Origin: Sphingomonas sp. Leaf34
Lineage (GTDB): Bacteria > Pseudomonadota > Alphaproteobacteria > Sphingomonadales > Sphingomonadaceae
Length of the DNA stretch: 64,000 nt
Direction of reading: 5' to 3'
Assembly: GCF_001421805.1 (NCBI RefSeq)
Contig: NZ_LMLC01000006.1
Span: 1-64,000 of the forward strand
The notes beneath the pieces were generated by a model that was not told the origin of the DNA, did no database searches, and worked only from the letters and a program-made list of their open reading frames with translations. A program made the position numbers and the translations under genes. Shown here piece after piece: positions 19,255 through 28,418 of this stretch (within the stretch, counting starts at the first letter, position 1; each line of letters starts with the position of its first letter).

Positions 19255-21288
19255 ATGAAGATCATGCTTTCCGCCAGCCTCGCCGTGCTCGCCCTCGCGA
19301 GTGCCCCCGCCGCCGCCCGGCAGCTCACTATCGATGACGTCACGATGCTCAGCCGCGTCGGCGCGCCGGCCGCGTCGCAGGACGGGCGCTGGCTCGTCTG
19401 GGCGCAGCGCGAGACCGATCTCGCCGCGGACAAGGGCCGCTTCGATCTCTGGCGGCTCGACCTGAGCAAACAGGGTTCAGCGCCGGTGAAGCTGCTCGCC
19501 GATCCACAGGTCAATGAGAACGACCCGCAGATCGTCGGCGCCACCGTCTATTTCACCTCCGACAAGGGCGGTGAGGATGCGATCTGGTCGATGCCGATCA
19601 CCGGCGGCACCCCGCGCCGCCTCACCAGCTTCACGGGCGGCTTCAGTGGCTTCAAGGTCGCACCGACCGGCGACAGACTGCTCGTCTGGGCGGACCGCAA
19701 GCCGGGGGCTCCGAGCCTCGCGTCGGCAATGGAAAAGAAGGATCCGAACGCCGGCGCAGGCCGCACGTACGACCAGCTCTTCGTCCGCCACTGGGACACA
19801 TGGGCCGACGGCACGCGCTCGCAATTGTTCGTGTTGCCGCTGACCGCAGCCGGTGCGACCGGCAACGGCGTGCCCTTGGTCGGTGCGCTCGTCGGCGATG
19901 CACCGTCCAAGCCGTTCGGAGGGGGCGAGGAAGTCTCGTGGAGCCCGGACGGTCGCACCGTGTATTTCGCGCTGCGGGAGGCGGGCCGGATCGAGGCGCT
20001 GTCGACGAATTTGGACATCTTCTCGGTACCCGCAGACGGCTCGGCCGCGCCGGTCAACCTGACCAAGGCGAACCAGGCGACCGACAATCTGCCGACGGTG
20101 TCACCCGATGGCCGCAGCCTTGCCTATTTCGCGATGCGCCGGCCCGGGTTCGAGGCCGATCGGCAGGTGCTCACCGTGCGCGACATCGCGACCGGCAAGA
20201 CGGTGTCGCTGACCGAGCGCTGGGACCGGTCGGTCGGCTCGATCGCCTGGGCACCCGATTCGAAGTCGCTCTACGTCACCGCCGACGACACGCAGGAAAC
20301 GCCGCTGTTCCGCGTCGATACAGCCACTGGCGCCGTCACGCGGCTCACGCAGGAGGGGCATGTCAGCGCGGTCGCGATCACCCCGCGCGGACCCGTGGTG
20401 GCGATCGACAGCCTGACCGCGCCGGCCGATTTCTACCGGATCGCGGGCAGCGGCGCACCGCAGCGTTTGACCCAGGTCAATGCTGCAAGGCTCGCCGGGA
20501 TCGACCTGCCCACCGTCACGCGGTTCAACTTCAAGGGCGCCAACGCCGACACCGTCTGGGGCTATGCGGTGAAACCCTCTGGCAGCACGGGGAAGGTGCC
20601 GGTCGCCTACATGGTCCATGGCGGACCGCAGGGATCGAGCAACAACAGCTGGTCGTATCGCTGGAACCCGGCGGTGTTCGCCGGCGCGGGCTACGGCCTC
20701 GTCGCGGTCGATTTCCACGGGTCGACCGGCTACGGGCAGGGCTTCACCGACGCGATCAGCAACAACTGGGGCGGCTGGCCGCTCGAGGACTTGCAAAAGG
20801 GTCTGAAGGCCGCGACCGACAAGTTCACCTGGCTCGATGCGGACAACGCCTGCGCGCTCGGCGCGTCGTATGGCGGTTACATGATGAACTGGATCGAGGG
20901 GCAGTGGCCCGATCGCTTCAAGTGCATCGTCCAGCACGACGGCGTGTTCGACGCGCGCGCGATGGCGTACGAAACCGAAGAGCTCTGGTTCGACGAATGG
21001 GAACATGGCGGGAAGGCCTATTACGAGGACCCGCAGGCGTTCGAGAAATGGAACCCGGTCAATTACGTCGCCAAGTGGAAGACCCCGATGCTGGTCATCA
21101 CCGGCGAGAAGGACTTTCGCATTCCCTACACGCAGGGGCTGGCGACGTTCACCGCGCTCCAGCGGCGCGGGATCCCGTCGCGGCTGCTGATCAACCCGAA
21201 CGAGAACCACTGGGTGCTCAAGCCGAAGAACTCGCGCCAATGGTATGGCGAGGTGATCGGCTGGATGAACAAGTGGACCGCCGAGTAG
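19255..21288 (+). CDS. S9-family serine peptidase (acylaminoacyl/dipeptidyl peptidase type), exported
   Basis: The start MKIMLSASLAVLALASAPAAA at 19255 gives a 677-residue protein with a signal peptide; an ATG four codons earlier is less likely. The N-terminal two-thirds carry TolB-like beta-propeller repeats (VSWSPDGRTVYF, SPDGRSLAYF, WAPDSKSLYV). The C-terminal alpha/beta hydrolase shows VAYMVHGGPQG, the nucleophile in GASYGGYMMN (Ser about 538), the acid in TGEKDFRIPY (Asp about 620) and the base in NENHWV (His about 652). It cleaves short peptides in the periplasm. It is a single gene. Confidence 0.93.
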   Translation: MKIMLSASLAVLALASAPAAARQLTIDDVTMLSRVGAPAASQDGRWLVWAQRETDLAADKGRFDLWRLDLSKQGSAPVKLLADPQVNENDPQIVGATVYFTSDKGGEDAIWSMPITGGTPRRLTSFTGGFSGFKVAPTGDRLLVWADRKPGAPSLASAMEKKDPNAGAGRTYDQLFVRHWDTWADGTRSQLFVLPLTAAGATGNGVPLVGALVGDAPSKPFGGGEEVSWSPDGRTVYFALREAGRIEALSTNLDIFSVPADGSAAPVNLTKANQATDNLPTVSPDGRSLAYFAMRRPGFEADRQVLTVRDIATGKTVSLTERWDRSVGSIAWAPDSKSLYVTADDTQETPLFRVDTATGAVTRLTQEGHVSAVAITPRGPVVAIDSLTAPADFYRIAGSGAPQRLTQVNAARLAGIDLPTVTRFNFKGANADTVWGYAVKPSGSTGKVPVAYMVHGGPQGSSNNSWSYRWNPAVFAGAGYGLVAVDFHGSTGYGQGFTDAISNNWGGWPLEDLQKGLKAATDKFTWLDADNACALGASYGGYMMNWIEGQWPDRFKCIVQHDGVFDARAMAYETEELWFDEWEHGGKAYYEDPQAFEKWNPVNYVAKWKTPMLVITGEKDFRIPYTQGLATFTALQRRGIPSRLLINPNENHWVLKPKNSRQWYGEVIGWMNKWTAE

Positions 21289-21310
21289 GAGCTAATCTTC
21301 CACAAAGAGA

Positions 21311-21417
21311 CACCACCCCGGCGAAGGCCGGGGCCCAATTGGGAAGGGCGAAGTAACAAGGGGCTGTCGGCCGTTACCGCCGTTCCCCAATTGGACCCCG
21401 GCCTCCGCCGGGGTGGC
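21311..21417. repeat. Paired palindromic repeat, family A
   Basis: Arms about 21311-21342 and 21386-21417 share ACCCCGGC-GAAG-GCCGGGG followed by CCCAATTGGG in inverted orientation. It lies just past the S9 peptidase stop. Confidence 0.75.
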
Positions 21418-21450
21418 GATTGGTGATAGGGCCTCCTAACCAACCGCGGC

Positions 21451-21507
21451 GTGTTTCCCTGCGAAGGCGGGGACCCAGACTGGGCTCCCGCCTGCGCGGG
21501 AGAACAC
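21451..21507. repeat. Compact palindromic repeat, family B
   Basis: Arms 21451-21478 and 21480-21507 are near-perfect reverse complements. Together with the element at 21311-21417 it fills the convergent gap before the DUF808 gene. Confidence 0.75.
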
Positions 21508-21522
21508 GGAATAGCTGGTCGG

Positions 21523-22458
21523 TCAGTGCGCCTTGGGCTTCTTCACCGCGTGCAAGCCCAGCGCGATCGCGCCGCCGAGGATCAGGCCGACCACGCCCGA
21601 GAAGAACGCGTTCACCGCCCAGTTCACCGCGCCCTTGGCGAACGGTACCGCCGCCGCCGCGTGCTCGGCCGTATCGTGGATCCAGTGCGGGATCGCCGTA
21701 AAGCCGAACGTCTCGACCCCGTGGACGATGATCTGTCCGCCGACCCATACCATCGCCGCCGTCCCGATCACCGACAGCGCGGCCATCACGATCGGCATGC
21801 CCTTCACCAGCCCGCGGCCGATCGCCTGGACCGCGGCACTGCTGCGCTGCGCGAGATGCAGGCCGATATCGTCCATCTTCACGATCAGCGCGACCACGCC
21901 GTAGACGCCGATCGTGATGACGATGCCGACGATCGCGAGCACGATCGCCTGTTCCCAGATCGGCTTGGTCGCAACGTCCGACAGCGCGATCACCATGATC
22001 TCGGCCGAAAGGATGAAATCGGTGCGGATCGCGCCCGAGACCTTCTGATTCTCCAGCGCCTTCGCGTCGGTCGGGACGTCGACGACCTCCTCGGCATGGC
22101 CGCCGCCGACCGCCTCGAGGATCTTCTCCGCACCCTCGAAGCAGAGGTAGGTCCCGCCGATCATCAGCAACGGCGTCAGCAACCACGGCGCGAACGCGCT
22201 CAGCGCGAGCGCGGCGGGGAGGATGAAGAGCAGCTTGTTGCGAAACGAGCCCAGCGCGATCTTCCCGATCATCGGCAGTTCGCGCTTGGGCTCGAATCCG
22301 ACCATGTAGCGCGGCGTGACCGCTGCATCGTCGACGACCACGCCGATCGCCTTGCTGCCCGCCTTGCTGGTCGCAGCACCAATATCGTCGAGGCTCGCGG
22401 CGGCGAGCTTGGTGATCCCGGCGATGTCGTCGAGCAGTGCGACCAGTCCTGTGGGCAT
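21523..22458 (-). CDS. DUF808 (YedI-like) integral membrane protein
   Basis: The ATG at 22458 gives 311 residues beginning MPTGLVALLDDIAGITKLAAASLDDIGAA, a very conserved DUF808 opening. The KAIGVVVDDAAVTPRYMVGF and PMIGKIALGSFRNKLLFILP segments follow, then six or more hydrophobic helices. The molecular function of the family is not established. The gene is monocistronic, divergent from the deaminase-transporter pair. Longer in-frame starts upstream would cross the promoter gap. Confidence 0.9.
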   Translation of the reverse strand: MPTGLVALLDDIAGITKLAAASLDDIGAATSKAGSKAIGVVVDDAAVTPRYMVGFEPKRELPMIGKIALGSFRNKLLFILPAALALSAFAPWLLTPLLMIGGTYLCFEGAEKILEAVGGGHAEEVVDVPTDAKALENQKVSGAIRTDFILSAEIMVIALSDVATKPIWEQAIVLAIVGIVITIGVYGVVALIVKMDDIGLHLAQRSSAAVQAIGRGLVKGMPIVMAALSVIGTAAMVWVGGQIIVHGVETFGFTAIPHWIHDTAEHAAAAVPFAKGAVNWAVNAFFSGVVGLILGGAIALGLHAVKKPKAH

Positions 22459-22591
22459 CGAGTCTGTCCTTAGCGTGCGGTTACGCGCTCGGTAACGTGA
22501 CAGGATTGTCATGCAACGGCTTTCGTACTTGCGGTAGTGCGCGGCGCGCGGAATGGTTGCAGCCGACGCCCCCAAAGCGACAGGACGAGCC

Positions 22592-23617
22592 ATGACCCCA
22601 CCTTTTATGAACGGCGACTTCATCACGACCCTGCCCAAGGCCGAACTCCACCTGCATATCGAGGGCAGCCTGGAGCCCGAACTCATGTTCGCGCTGGCCG
22701 AGCGCAACAAGGTCGCGATCCCGTTCAAGAGCGTCGAGGACGTCCGCGCGGCATACAGCTTCACCAATCTTCAGACCTTTCTCGACATCTATTATGCGGG
22801 CGCCGCGGTGCTCCAGACCGAGGAGGATTTCCGCGATCTGGCGGTCGCCTATTTCGACCGGGTCGCGCAGGACGGCGTGATCCATGCCGAGATCTTCTTC
22901 GATCCGCAGACGCACACGCATCGCGGCATCCCGTTCGACGTGGTCGCGCGCGGGCTGTTCGCCGGCATCGACGAGGCGCGGGCCAAGCACGGCATGAGCG
23001 TAGGGCTGATCATGAGTTTCCTGCGCCATCTCGACGAAGAGGACGCGTTCAAGACGTTCGCGCAGGCCGAGCCATGGCTCGACCAGTTCATCGGCGTCGG
23101 GCTCGATTCGTCCGAAGTCGGGCATCCGCCATCGAAGTTCGCCCGCGTGTTCGCGGCGGCGGGGGATGCCGGGCTGATGCTGTGCGCCCATGCCGGCGAG
23201 GAAGGCCCGCCTGCGTATATCCACGAGGCGCTCGACATCCTGCAGGTGGACCGGATCGACCATGGCAACCGCGCGCTGGAGGATCCGACGCTGGTCGCTC
23301 GCCTGGCGCGCGACGCGATGACGCTGACGGTGTGCCCGTTGTCGAACGTCGCGCTGCGCAACGTCGACCGGCTGGAGAACCATCCGATCGACCGGATGCT
23401 CGACCTCGGCCTGCGCGCGACGATCCATTCGGACGACCCGGCCTATTTCGGCGGCTATATCGGCGAGAATTTCCGGCAGACCGCGCGGGCGAAAAATTTG
23501 TCGCGCGATCAGGTCGTCACGCTTGCCCGGAACAGCTTCCTCGGCAGCTTTCTCGACGATGCGGCACTCAGCGGCCACCTCGCGACGCTCGATGCCTATG
23601 TGAAGGCGCATCCATGA
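22592..23617 (+). CDS. add: Adenine/adenosine deaminase family protein
   Basis: The 341-residue zinc hydrolase shows KAELHLHIEGSLEPELM (HxH metal ligands), CAHAGEEGPP (third histidine and catalytic glutamate), RIDHGNRALED, and TIHSDDPAYFGGY (metal-binding aspartate pair). The segment EIFFDPQTHTHRGIPF is more characteristic of the adenine deaminase (Aah1-like) subgroup than of classical adenosine deaminase, so adenine may be the true substrate. The start MTPPFMNGDF at 22592 follows a weak AGGACGAG site. It overlaps the transporter gene by four bases. Confidence 0.88.
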   Translation: MTPPFMNGDFITTLPKAELHLHIEGSLEPELMFALAERNKVAIPFKSVEDVRAAYSFTNLQTFLDIYYAGAAVLQTEEDFRDLAVAYFDRVAQDGVIHAEIFFDPQTHTHRGIPFDVVARGLFAGIDEARAKHGMSVGLIMSFLRHLDEEDAFKTFAQAEPWLDQFIGVGLDSSEVGHPPSKFARVFAAAGDAGLMLCAHAGEEGPPAYIHEALDILQVDRIDHGNRALEDPTLVARLARDAMTLTVCPLSNVALRNVDRLENHPIDRMLDLGLRATIHSDDPAYFGGYIGENFRQTARAKNLSRDQVVTLARNSFLGSFLDDAALSGHLATLDAYVKAHP

Positions 23618-24582
23618 TCGGACGCTTTCTGGCGGTGTTCGAGCCGTTCATCCTGATGCTGCTCGGGACCGTGGTGCTGGCGAGCCTGCTGCCGGCGCGC
23701 GGCGAGATGGCGACGATCGTCGGCTATGCGGCGGACATCGGTATCGTCCTGCTCTTTTTCCTGCACGGCGCAAAGCTGTCGCGCGAGGCGATCGTGTCGG
23801 GTCTGCGCAACTGGAAGCTGCACCTCGCCGTGCTGGCGGTGACGTTCGTTGCGTTCCCGCTGTTCGGGCTCGGGCTCAGCGCGCTGCCGTTCGTCACCGG
23901 GCCGCTCGCTGCCGGGCTGTTGTTTCTGACGCTACTGCCCTCGACCGTCCAGTCGTCGATCGCCTTCACCGCAATCGCGCGCGGCAATGTTGCGGCGGCG
24001 GTGTGCAGCGCGTCGTTCTCCAATCTGCTCGGGATCATCGTCACACCGGCGCTGGTGGCGCTGTTGATGAACGTGTCGGGGAGCGGTGGCATCTCGGTCG
24101 AAAGCGTCGAGGCGATCGTGCTGCAACTGCTCGTGCCGTTCGTCGCGGGTCATCTGTTGCGACCATGGATCGGCGCCTGGGTCACGCGGAAGAAGGCGCT
24201 GCTGACATTGGTCGATCGCGGGTCGATCCTGCTGGTCGTCTACAGCGCGTTCGGCGCGGCGGTGGTCGAGGGATTGTGGACCCGACTGTCGATCGGCGAC
24301 CTGATCCTGATCGGCCTGTTGTGCGCGGCGTTGCTCGCCTTCGTCCTGGCGCTCACCTTCGCGGTCGCACGGCTGATGAAGCTGCCGCGCGAGGATGCGA
24401 TCGTGCTGCAATTCTGCGGATCGAAGAAGAGCCTGGCGTCGGGCGTGCCGATGGCGGGTGTGCTGTTCCCGCCTGCGAAGGTCGGCGTGATCCTGTTGCC
24501 GGTCATGCTGTTCCACCAGTTGCAACTGGTCGCCTGCGCGGTCATCGCGCGCCGCTATGCCGAGTCGGCGCCACAGAACTGA
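23614..24582 (+). CDS. Bile acid:sodium symporter (BASS/SBF) family transporter
   Basis: The ATGA overlap with the deaminase stop (23614-23617) indicates coupled translation. The 322-residue product has about ten hydrophobic segments and the SBF7-like pattern LLFFLHGAKLSREAI, LLPSTVQSSIAFTAIARGN and FCGSKKSLASGVPMAGVLF, which form the crossed-helix substrate/sodium site. Substrates of this bacterial subgroup are unknown; the linkage to a purine deaminase suggests, but does not prove, a role with purines or their products. Confidence 0.9.
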   Translation: MIGRFLAVFEPFILMLLGTVVLASLLPARGEMATIVGYAADIGIVLLFFLHGAKLSREAIVSGLRNWKLHLAVLAVTFVAFPLFGLGLSALPFVTGPLAAGLLFLTLLPSTVQSSIAFTAIARGNVAAAVCSASFSNLLGIIVTPALVALLMNVSGSGGISVESVEAIVLQLLVPFVAGHLLRPWIGAWVTRKKALLTLVDRGSILLVVYSAFGAAVVEGLWTRLSIGDLILIGLLCAALLAFVLALTFAVARLMKLPREDAIVLQFCGSKKSLASGVPMAGVLFPPAKVGVILLPVMLFHQLQLVACAVIARRYAESAPQN

Positions 24583-24672
24583 TTTCGATCAACATGCTGA
24601 CAAGGCCGGGGTATTTGCTTTGTTCCGCGGACGTCGGCAAAGCGGAGCTTGAGACGAGGAGGGCCTTGGCCG

Positions 24673-26841
24673 ATGACGACGTTGACCGATGCCAATACCG
24701 CCGCGCTCGATCTCGCGCAGCGCCAGGACAGCGGGCTCGATCTGACCGCCTGCGACCGCGAGCCGATCCATATTCCCGGTGCGATTCAGCCGCACGGCCT
24801 GTTGCTGGTCGCCGATGCGGAATCGCTGGCGATCGTCGCGGGTGCCGGCGATATCGAACGGCGATTGTCGCCCGAATGGCTCGGCGCGGATCTGTCGCGG
24901 CTGATTGCGCAGGACGTCCGGTCGCTGCTCGCCGACGAGATACCGCTGGGGGGCCTCATCGGCGAACCCGTTGTCGGGCTGACGGGGCGGTTCGAAGTGA
25001 CGCTCCACCGCGCCGGCGATCACGTGCTCGTCGAACTCGAACAGGTCGACGTCGCGCCGGTGACCGCGGCATACATGCTCGGTCGGCTCAACGCGATGGC
25101 CGCAACGTTCGAGCGCGCGACCGATCTGAACGCGCTATGCGCCCGCGCCGCGATCGCGTTTCGCCAGCTTACCGGGTTCGACCGGGTCATGGTCTACCGC
25201 TTTCTCGATGACGAAGCCGGCCGCGTGATGGCGGAGGACAAGGTCGACGGACTCGGCACCTTCCTCCATCATCACTTCCCCGCGTCGGATATCCCTAAAC
25301 AGGCTCGCGTGCTGTATGTGCGCAATCGGACGCGGACGATCCCGACGATAAGCTACACGCCAGCGGTGCTGCGTCCCGCCGGGTTCGAGTCGATCGATCT
25401 GAGCGACGTCGCGTTGCGCAGCGTCTCGCCGATCCACTTGCGCTATCTCGCCAACATGGGGGTTGCTGCCTCGGCATCGATTTCGATTGTCAAGGACGGT
25501 GTGCTCTGGGGTATGATCGCGTGCCACCACGGATCGCCGCGCGGCCTGACGCCCGACATCCGCGCCGCGTCCGCGACGCTTGCCAGCGGTCTCGCCCGCC
25601 AGATCCGCGCCAAGGAGGAGGCCGAGATCTACCGCGAACGGCTGCGCCTGCGCGGTGCGGAAGACGCGGTGATTCCAAAGCTCGCGACCGAGCCTGCGCC
25701 GCGCCGCACCGTCGCCGCACTGCGCGACGATCTGCGGCGGATGCTCGATGGCGACGGCTTCGCATTCGTTCAGGGAACGGTCGTCGACACCGGGGGCGTG
25801 TGCCCGGCGAAAGACGACATCCGCGATCTCGCCGCCTGGGTGTCCGCGCGCAGCGGAATCGACACCTTCGCGACGCACGAACTTCCCGTGCTGTTCCCGC
25901 GTGCGGATACGTATCGGACGTGCGCGAGCGGTGTCCTGGCGTTGCCGCTAATCGACGAGGGCGCGATGCTGTTGTGGTTCCGCGCCGAGCAGGCCGAAGA
26001 GGTCGAATGGGCGGGTAACCCGCACAAGGCGGTGGCGCTCGACCCGACCGCGGCGCTGACCCCGCGCGCCTCGTTCGAGTCCTGGACGCAGGTCGTGTCC
26101 GGGCGATCGCGCTGCTGGACGCTTGAGGAAGTCGAGGCCGCGCACCGGTTGCGCCGCGCGTTCCACGATGCGCATATCAACCAGCGGCTTCGCCTGCTCA
26201 ACGCCGACCTGCAACGCACGCTGGCCGACAAGGACGTGCTGATCGCGCAGAAGGACGTCCTGATGAAGGAGGTCAACCATCGCGTCCAGAACAGCCTTCA
26301 GCTGGTCGCGGCGTTCCTCGCGCTGCAGGCCAAGGCGTCCGACGATGCCAAGGTCAAGGAGCATCTCGCCGAGGCGCAGGCGCGGCTGTCCGCGGTCGCG
26401 CTGGTGCATCGCCGGCTGTACCGCGACGATCAGGTCGAGTCGGTCGATCTGTCGCGCTATCTCGAGGAGCTGGCGGGCGACATGAAGACCTCGCTTGGCG
26501 CGGACTGGGCGGCGCACATGCGGCTCGATCTCGCGCCGATCCTGGTGCCGACCGATCGCGCGGTGAACATCGGTTTGGTGCTGACCGAACTGGTCATCAA
26601 CGCCAGCAAATATGCGTATGGCGGACGTCCGGGCCCGATCCTGATCGCGCTCGAACAGCATCGCAACCGCCTTCGCCTGATCGTTGCGGACGAGGGCTCG
26701 GGTAAGGTAGGCACGCGCGAAGGCTTTGGCAGCCGGATGATGAACGCGATCGTTGCCGGGCTGTCGGGCACGATCGAGCATGACGACAACATGCCGGGAC
26801 TGCGCGTGATCATGACCGCGCCGATCGGTGATGGGGTCTGA
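24673..26841 (+). CDS. Bacteriophytochrome sensor histidine kinase (HisKA_2/HWE type)
   Basis: The ATG at 24673 gives 722 residues. A cysteine at about residue 27 in LTACDREPIHIPGAIQPHG is the expected biliverdin attachment site, followed by PAS, GAF (FPASDIPKQARVLYVRNRTRTIP; MIACHHGSPRGLT) and PHY domains, so the protein should sense red/far-red light. The kinase part has the HisKA_2 phospho-acceptor EVNHRVQNSLQLV (His about 536) and an ATPase domain with LTELVINASKYAYGG and EGFGSRMMNAIVAGL. No response regulator is adjacent, so it is an orphan that may feed the general stress response common in alphaproteobacteria (inference). Confidence 0.93.
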   Translation: MTTLTDANTAALDLAQRQDSGLDLTACDREPIHIPGAIQPHGLLLVADAESLAIVAGAGDIERRLSPEWLGADLSRLIAQDVRSLLADEIPLGGLIGEPVVGLTGRFEVTLHRAGDHVLVELEQVDVAPVTAAYMLGRLNAMAATFERATDLNALCARAAIAFRQLTGFDRVMVYRFLDDEAGRVMAEDKVDGLGTFLHHHFPASDIPKQARVLYVRNRTRTIPTISYTPAVLRPAGFESIDLSDVALRSVSPIHLRYLANMGVAASASISIVKDGVLWGMIACHHGSPRGLTPDIRAASATLASGLARQIRAKEEAEIYRERLRLRGAEDAVIPKLATEPAPRRTVAALRDDLRRMLDGDGFAFVQGTVVDTGGVCPAKDDIRDLAAWVSARSGIDTFATHELPVLFPRADTYRTCASGVLALPLIDEGAMLLWFRAEQAEEVEWAGNPHKAVALDPTAALTPRASFESWTQVVSGRSRCWTLEEVEAAHRLRRAFHDAHINQRLRLLNADLQRTLADKDVLIAQKDVLMKEVNHRVQNSLQLVAAFLALQAKASDDAKVKEHLAEAQARLSAVALVHRRLYRDDQVESVDLSRYLEELAGDMKTSLGADWAAHMRLDLAPILVPTDRAVNIGLVLTELVINASKYAYGGRPGPILIALEQHRNRLRLIVADEGSGKVGTREGFGSRMMNAIVAGLSGTIEHDDNMPGLRVIMTAPIGDGV

Positions 26842-26939
26842 CGAAGGTCGTCACCGACGAACACAGGCTTGGGCGCGGCTGATATTTGATCGGGGGTCCG
26901 CGGGTTGAAGCTTTATGCTGCAACTGCGAAATAAACCGC

Positions 26940-28154
26940 ATGATCGACACCGACCAAGCCGTTCCAGTCGCTGCAGTCGCAGCCCCACCCGCCGCCCGAT
27001 CCCTCAATGCACGGCTGGCGTTGCTCGCGCTTGCGGTGGGTGGGTTCGCGATCGGGACTACCGAGTTCGCCGCGATGAGCCTGTTGCCGCAGTTTGCGCG
27101 CGGACTTGGGATCGACGAACCGACTGCGGGGCACGTGATCAGCGCCTATGCGCTCGGCGTCGTCGTCGGGGCCCCGACGATCGCGGTGCTGGCCGCGAAG
27201 ATCGAGCGGCGCGTACTGCTGATCGGGCTGATGACGTTTCTGGGGATCGCCAACGGGCTGTCCGCGCTCGCGCCGACCTATCACCTGATGTTGCTCGCCA
27301 GGTTCCTGAGCGGGTTGCCGCATGGCGCGTATTTTGGCGTTGGGTCGCTGGTCGCGGCGTCGATGGTGCCGCGCGAGAAGCGGTCGCGCGCGGTGTCGCG
27401 GATGATGCTCGGGCTGACGATCGCGACGATTGCCGGGGTGCCGCTCGCCAATGGCATTGGCCAGTGGTTCGGCTGGCGCTGGGGGTTCGGGATCGTGGCG
27501 ATCATTGCCGCGGCGACGGTGCTGATGCTGTCCAAATTCGCACCGGTCCTGCGACCGGCAAAGGATGCAAGCCCGCTCGGCGAACTGGCGGCGCTGCGCA
27601 ACGGGCAGGTATGGCTGACGCTGGCGATCGGCGCGGTCGGGTTCGGCGGAATCTTCTGCGTCTATACCTATCTCGCCTCGACGCTGACCGAGGTGACGGG
27701 CGTATCGTCCGCGTTCACGCCTGTCGCGTTCGCGCTGTTCGGCGTCGGGATGACGATCGGCACGCTGGTGTGCGCAAAGGCGGCGGACGTCGCGCTGATG
27801 CCCGCCGCAGGGATCACCTTGCTGTTCGGCGCAGCGGCGCTGGCGCTCTACGCACCGGCGACACCGCATCTATGGGCGATCCTGCCGGTGGTGGTGCTGA
27901 TCGGGTGCGGGGGCGGATTGTCGACCATCCTCCAGACGCGACTGATGGATGTTGCCGAGGAGGCGCAGACCTTGGCGGCGGCGCTCAACCATTCCGCGTT
28001 CAATACCGCGAATGCGATCGGGCCCTGGCTTGGTGGTCTGGCGATTGCGGGTGGGTTCGGGCTGCCGTCCACCGGCTGGGTCGGGACCGCGCTCGCGCTC
28101 GGCGGGTTTGCGATCTGGGCGCTGTCTTGGGCGATCGATCGTCGGCGGGCGTAA
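26940..28154 (+). CDS. MFS transporter, DHA1/AraJ-like efflux type
   Basis: The 404-residue product has twelve predicted membrane helices, with the family openers FAIGTTEFAAMSLLPQFARGLG and the motif-A-like loop around KIERRVLLIG, plus SGLPHGAYFGVGSLVAASMVP. These are typical of AraJ/YdhP-type drug or sugar efflux carriers. An upstream in-frame extension of 18 codons is possible, but the ATG at 26940 precedes a plausible short cytosolic N-terminus. Substrate unknown. It is a single gene downstream of the phytochrome. Confidence 0.88.
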   Translation: MIDTDQAVPVAAVAAPPAARSLNARLALLALAVGGFAIGTTEFAAMSLLPQFARGLGIDEPTAGHVISAYALGVVVGAPTIAVLAAKIERRVLLIGLMTFLGIANGLSALAPTYHLMLLARFLSGLPHGAYFGVGSLVAASMVPREKRSRAVSRMMLGLTIATIAGVPLANGIGQWFGWRWGFGIVAIIAAATVLMLSKFAPVLRPAKDASPLGELAALRNGQVWLTLAIGAVGFGGIFCVYTYLASTLTEVTGVSSAFTPVAFALFGVGMTIGTLVCAKAADVALMPAAGITLLFGAAALALYAPATPHLWAILPVVVLIGCGGGLSTILQTRLMDVAEEAQTLAAALNHSAFNTANAIGPWLGGLAIAGGFGLPSTGWVGTALALGGFAIWALSWAIDRRRA

Positions 28155-28164
28155 TTGCTTTCGC

Positions 28165-28247
28165 CATCATCCCAGCGAAAGCTGGGATCTTCCTGTTCCG
28201 GGGTACGGCATCCGCCCCGGGGAGACCCCAGCGCTCGCTGGGGTGAC
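28165..28247. repeat. Paired palindromic repeat, family C
   Basis: Left hairpin CATCCCAGC-GAAA-GCTGGGAT (about 28167-28189) and right hairpin ACCCCAGC-GCTC-GCTGGGGT (about 28225-28245) face each other in inverted orientation around a C/G-rich centre. It follows the MFS gene stop and is distinct in sequence from families A and B. Confidence 0.7.
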
Positions 28248-28280
28248 AATGTGTCGGCGACTCAAAGCATTCCCGGAACC

Positions 28281-28386
28281 ACCACCCCGGCGAAGGCCGG
28301 GGCCAAATTTGCTAGGTCGTGGTAAGGCGGGGAACACCTTGGCCATCCCCGTCCCCCAATTGCGCCCTGGCCTTCGCCGGGGTGGG
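28281..28386. repeat. Paired palindromic repeat, family A
   Basis: Arms at about 28281-28308 and 28353-28386 repeat the ACCCCGGCGAAGGCCGGGG core with flanking CCA in inverted orientation. It lies between two convergent MFS genes. Confidence 0.7.
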
Positions 28387-28418
28387 ATCTTGTTGGTAGG
28401 TCCGTCAGCCTCGGCAGC

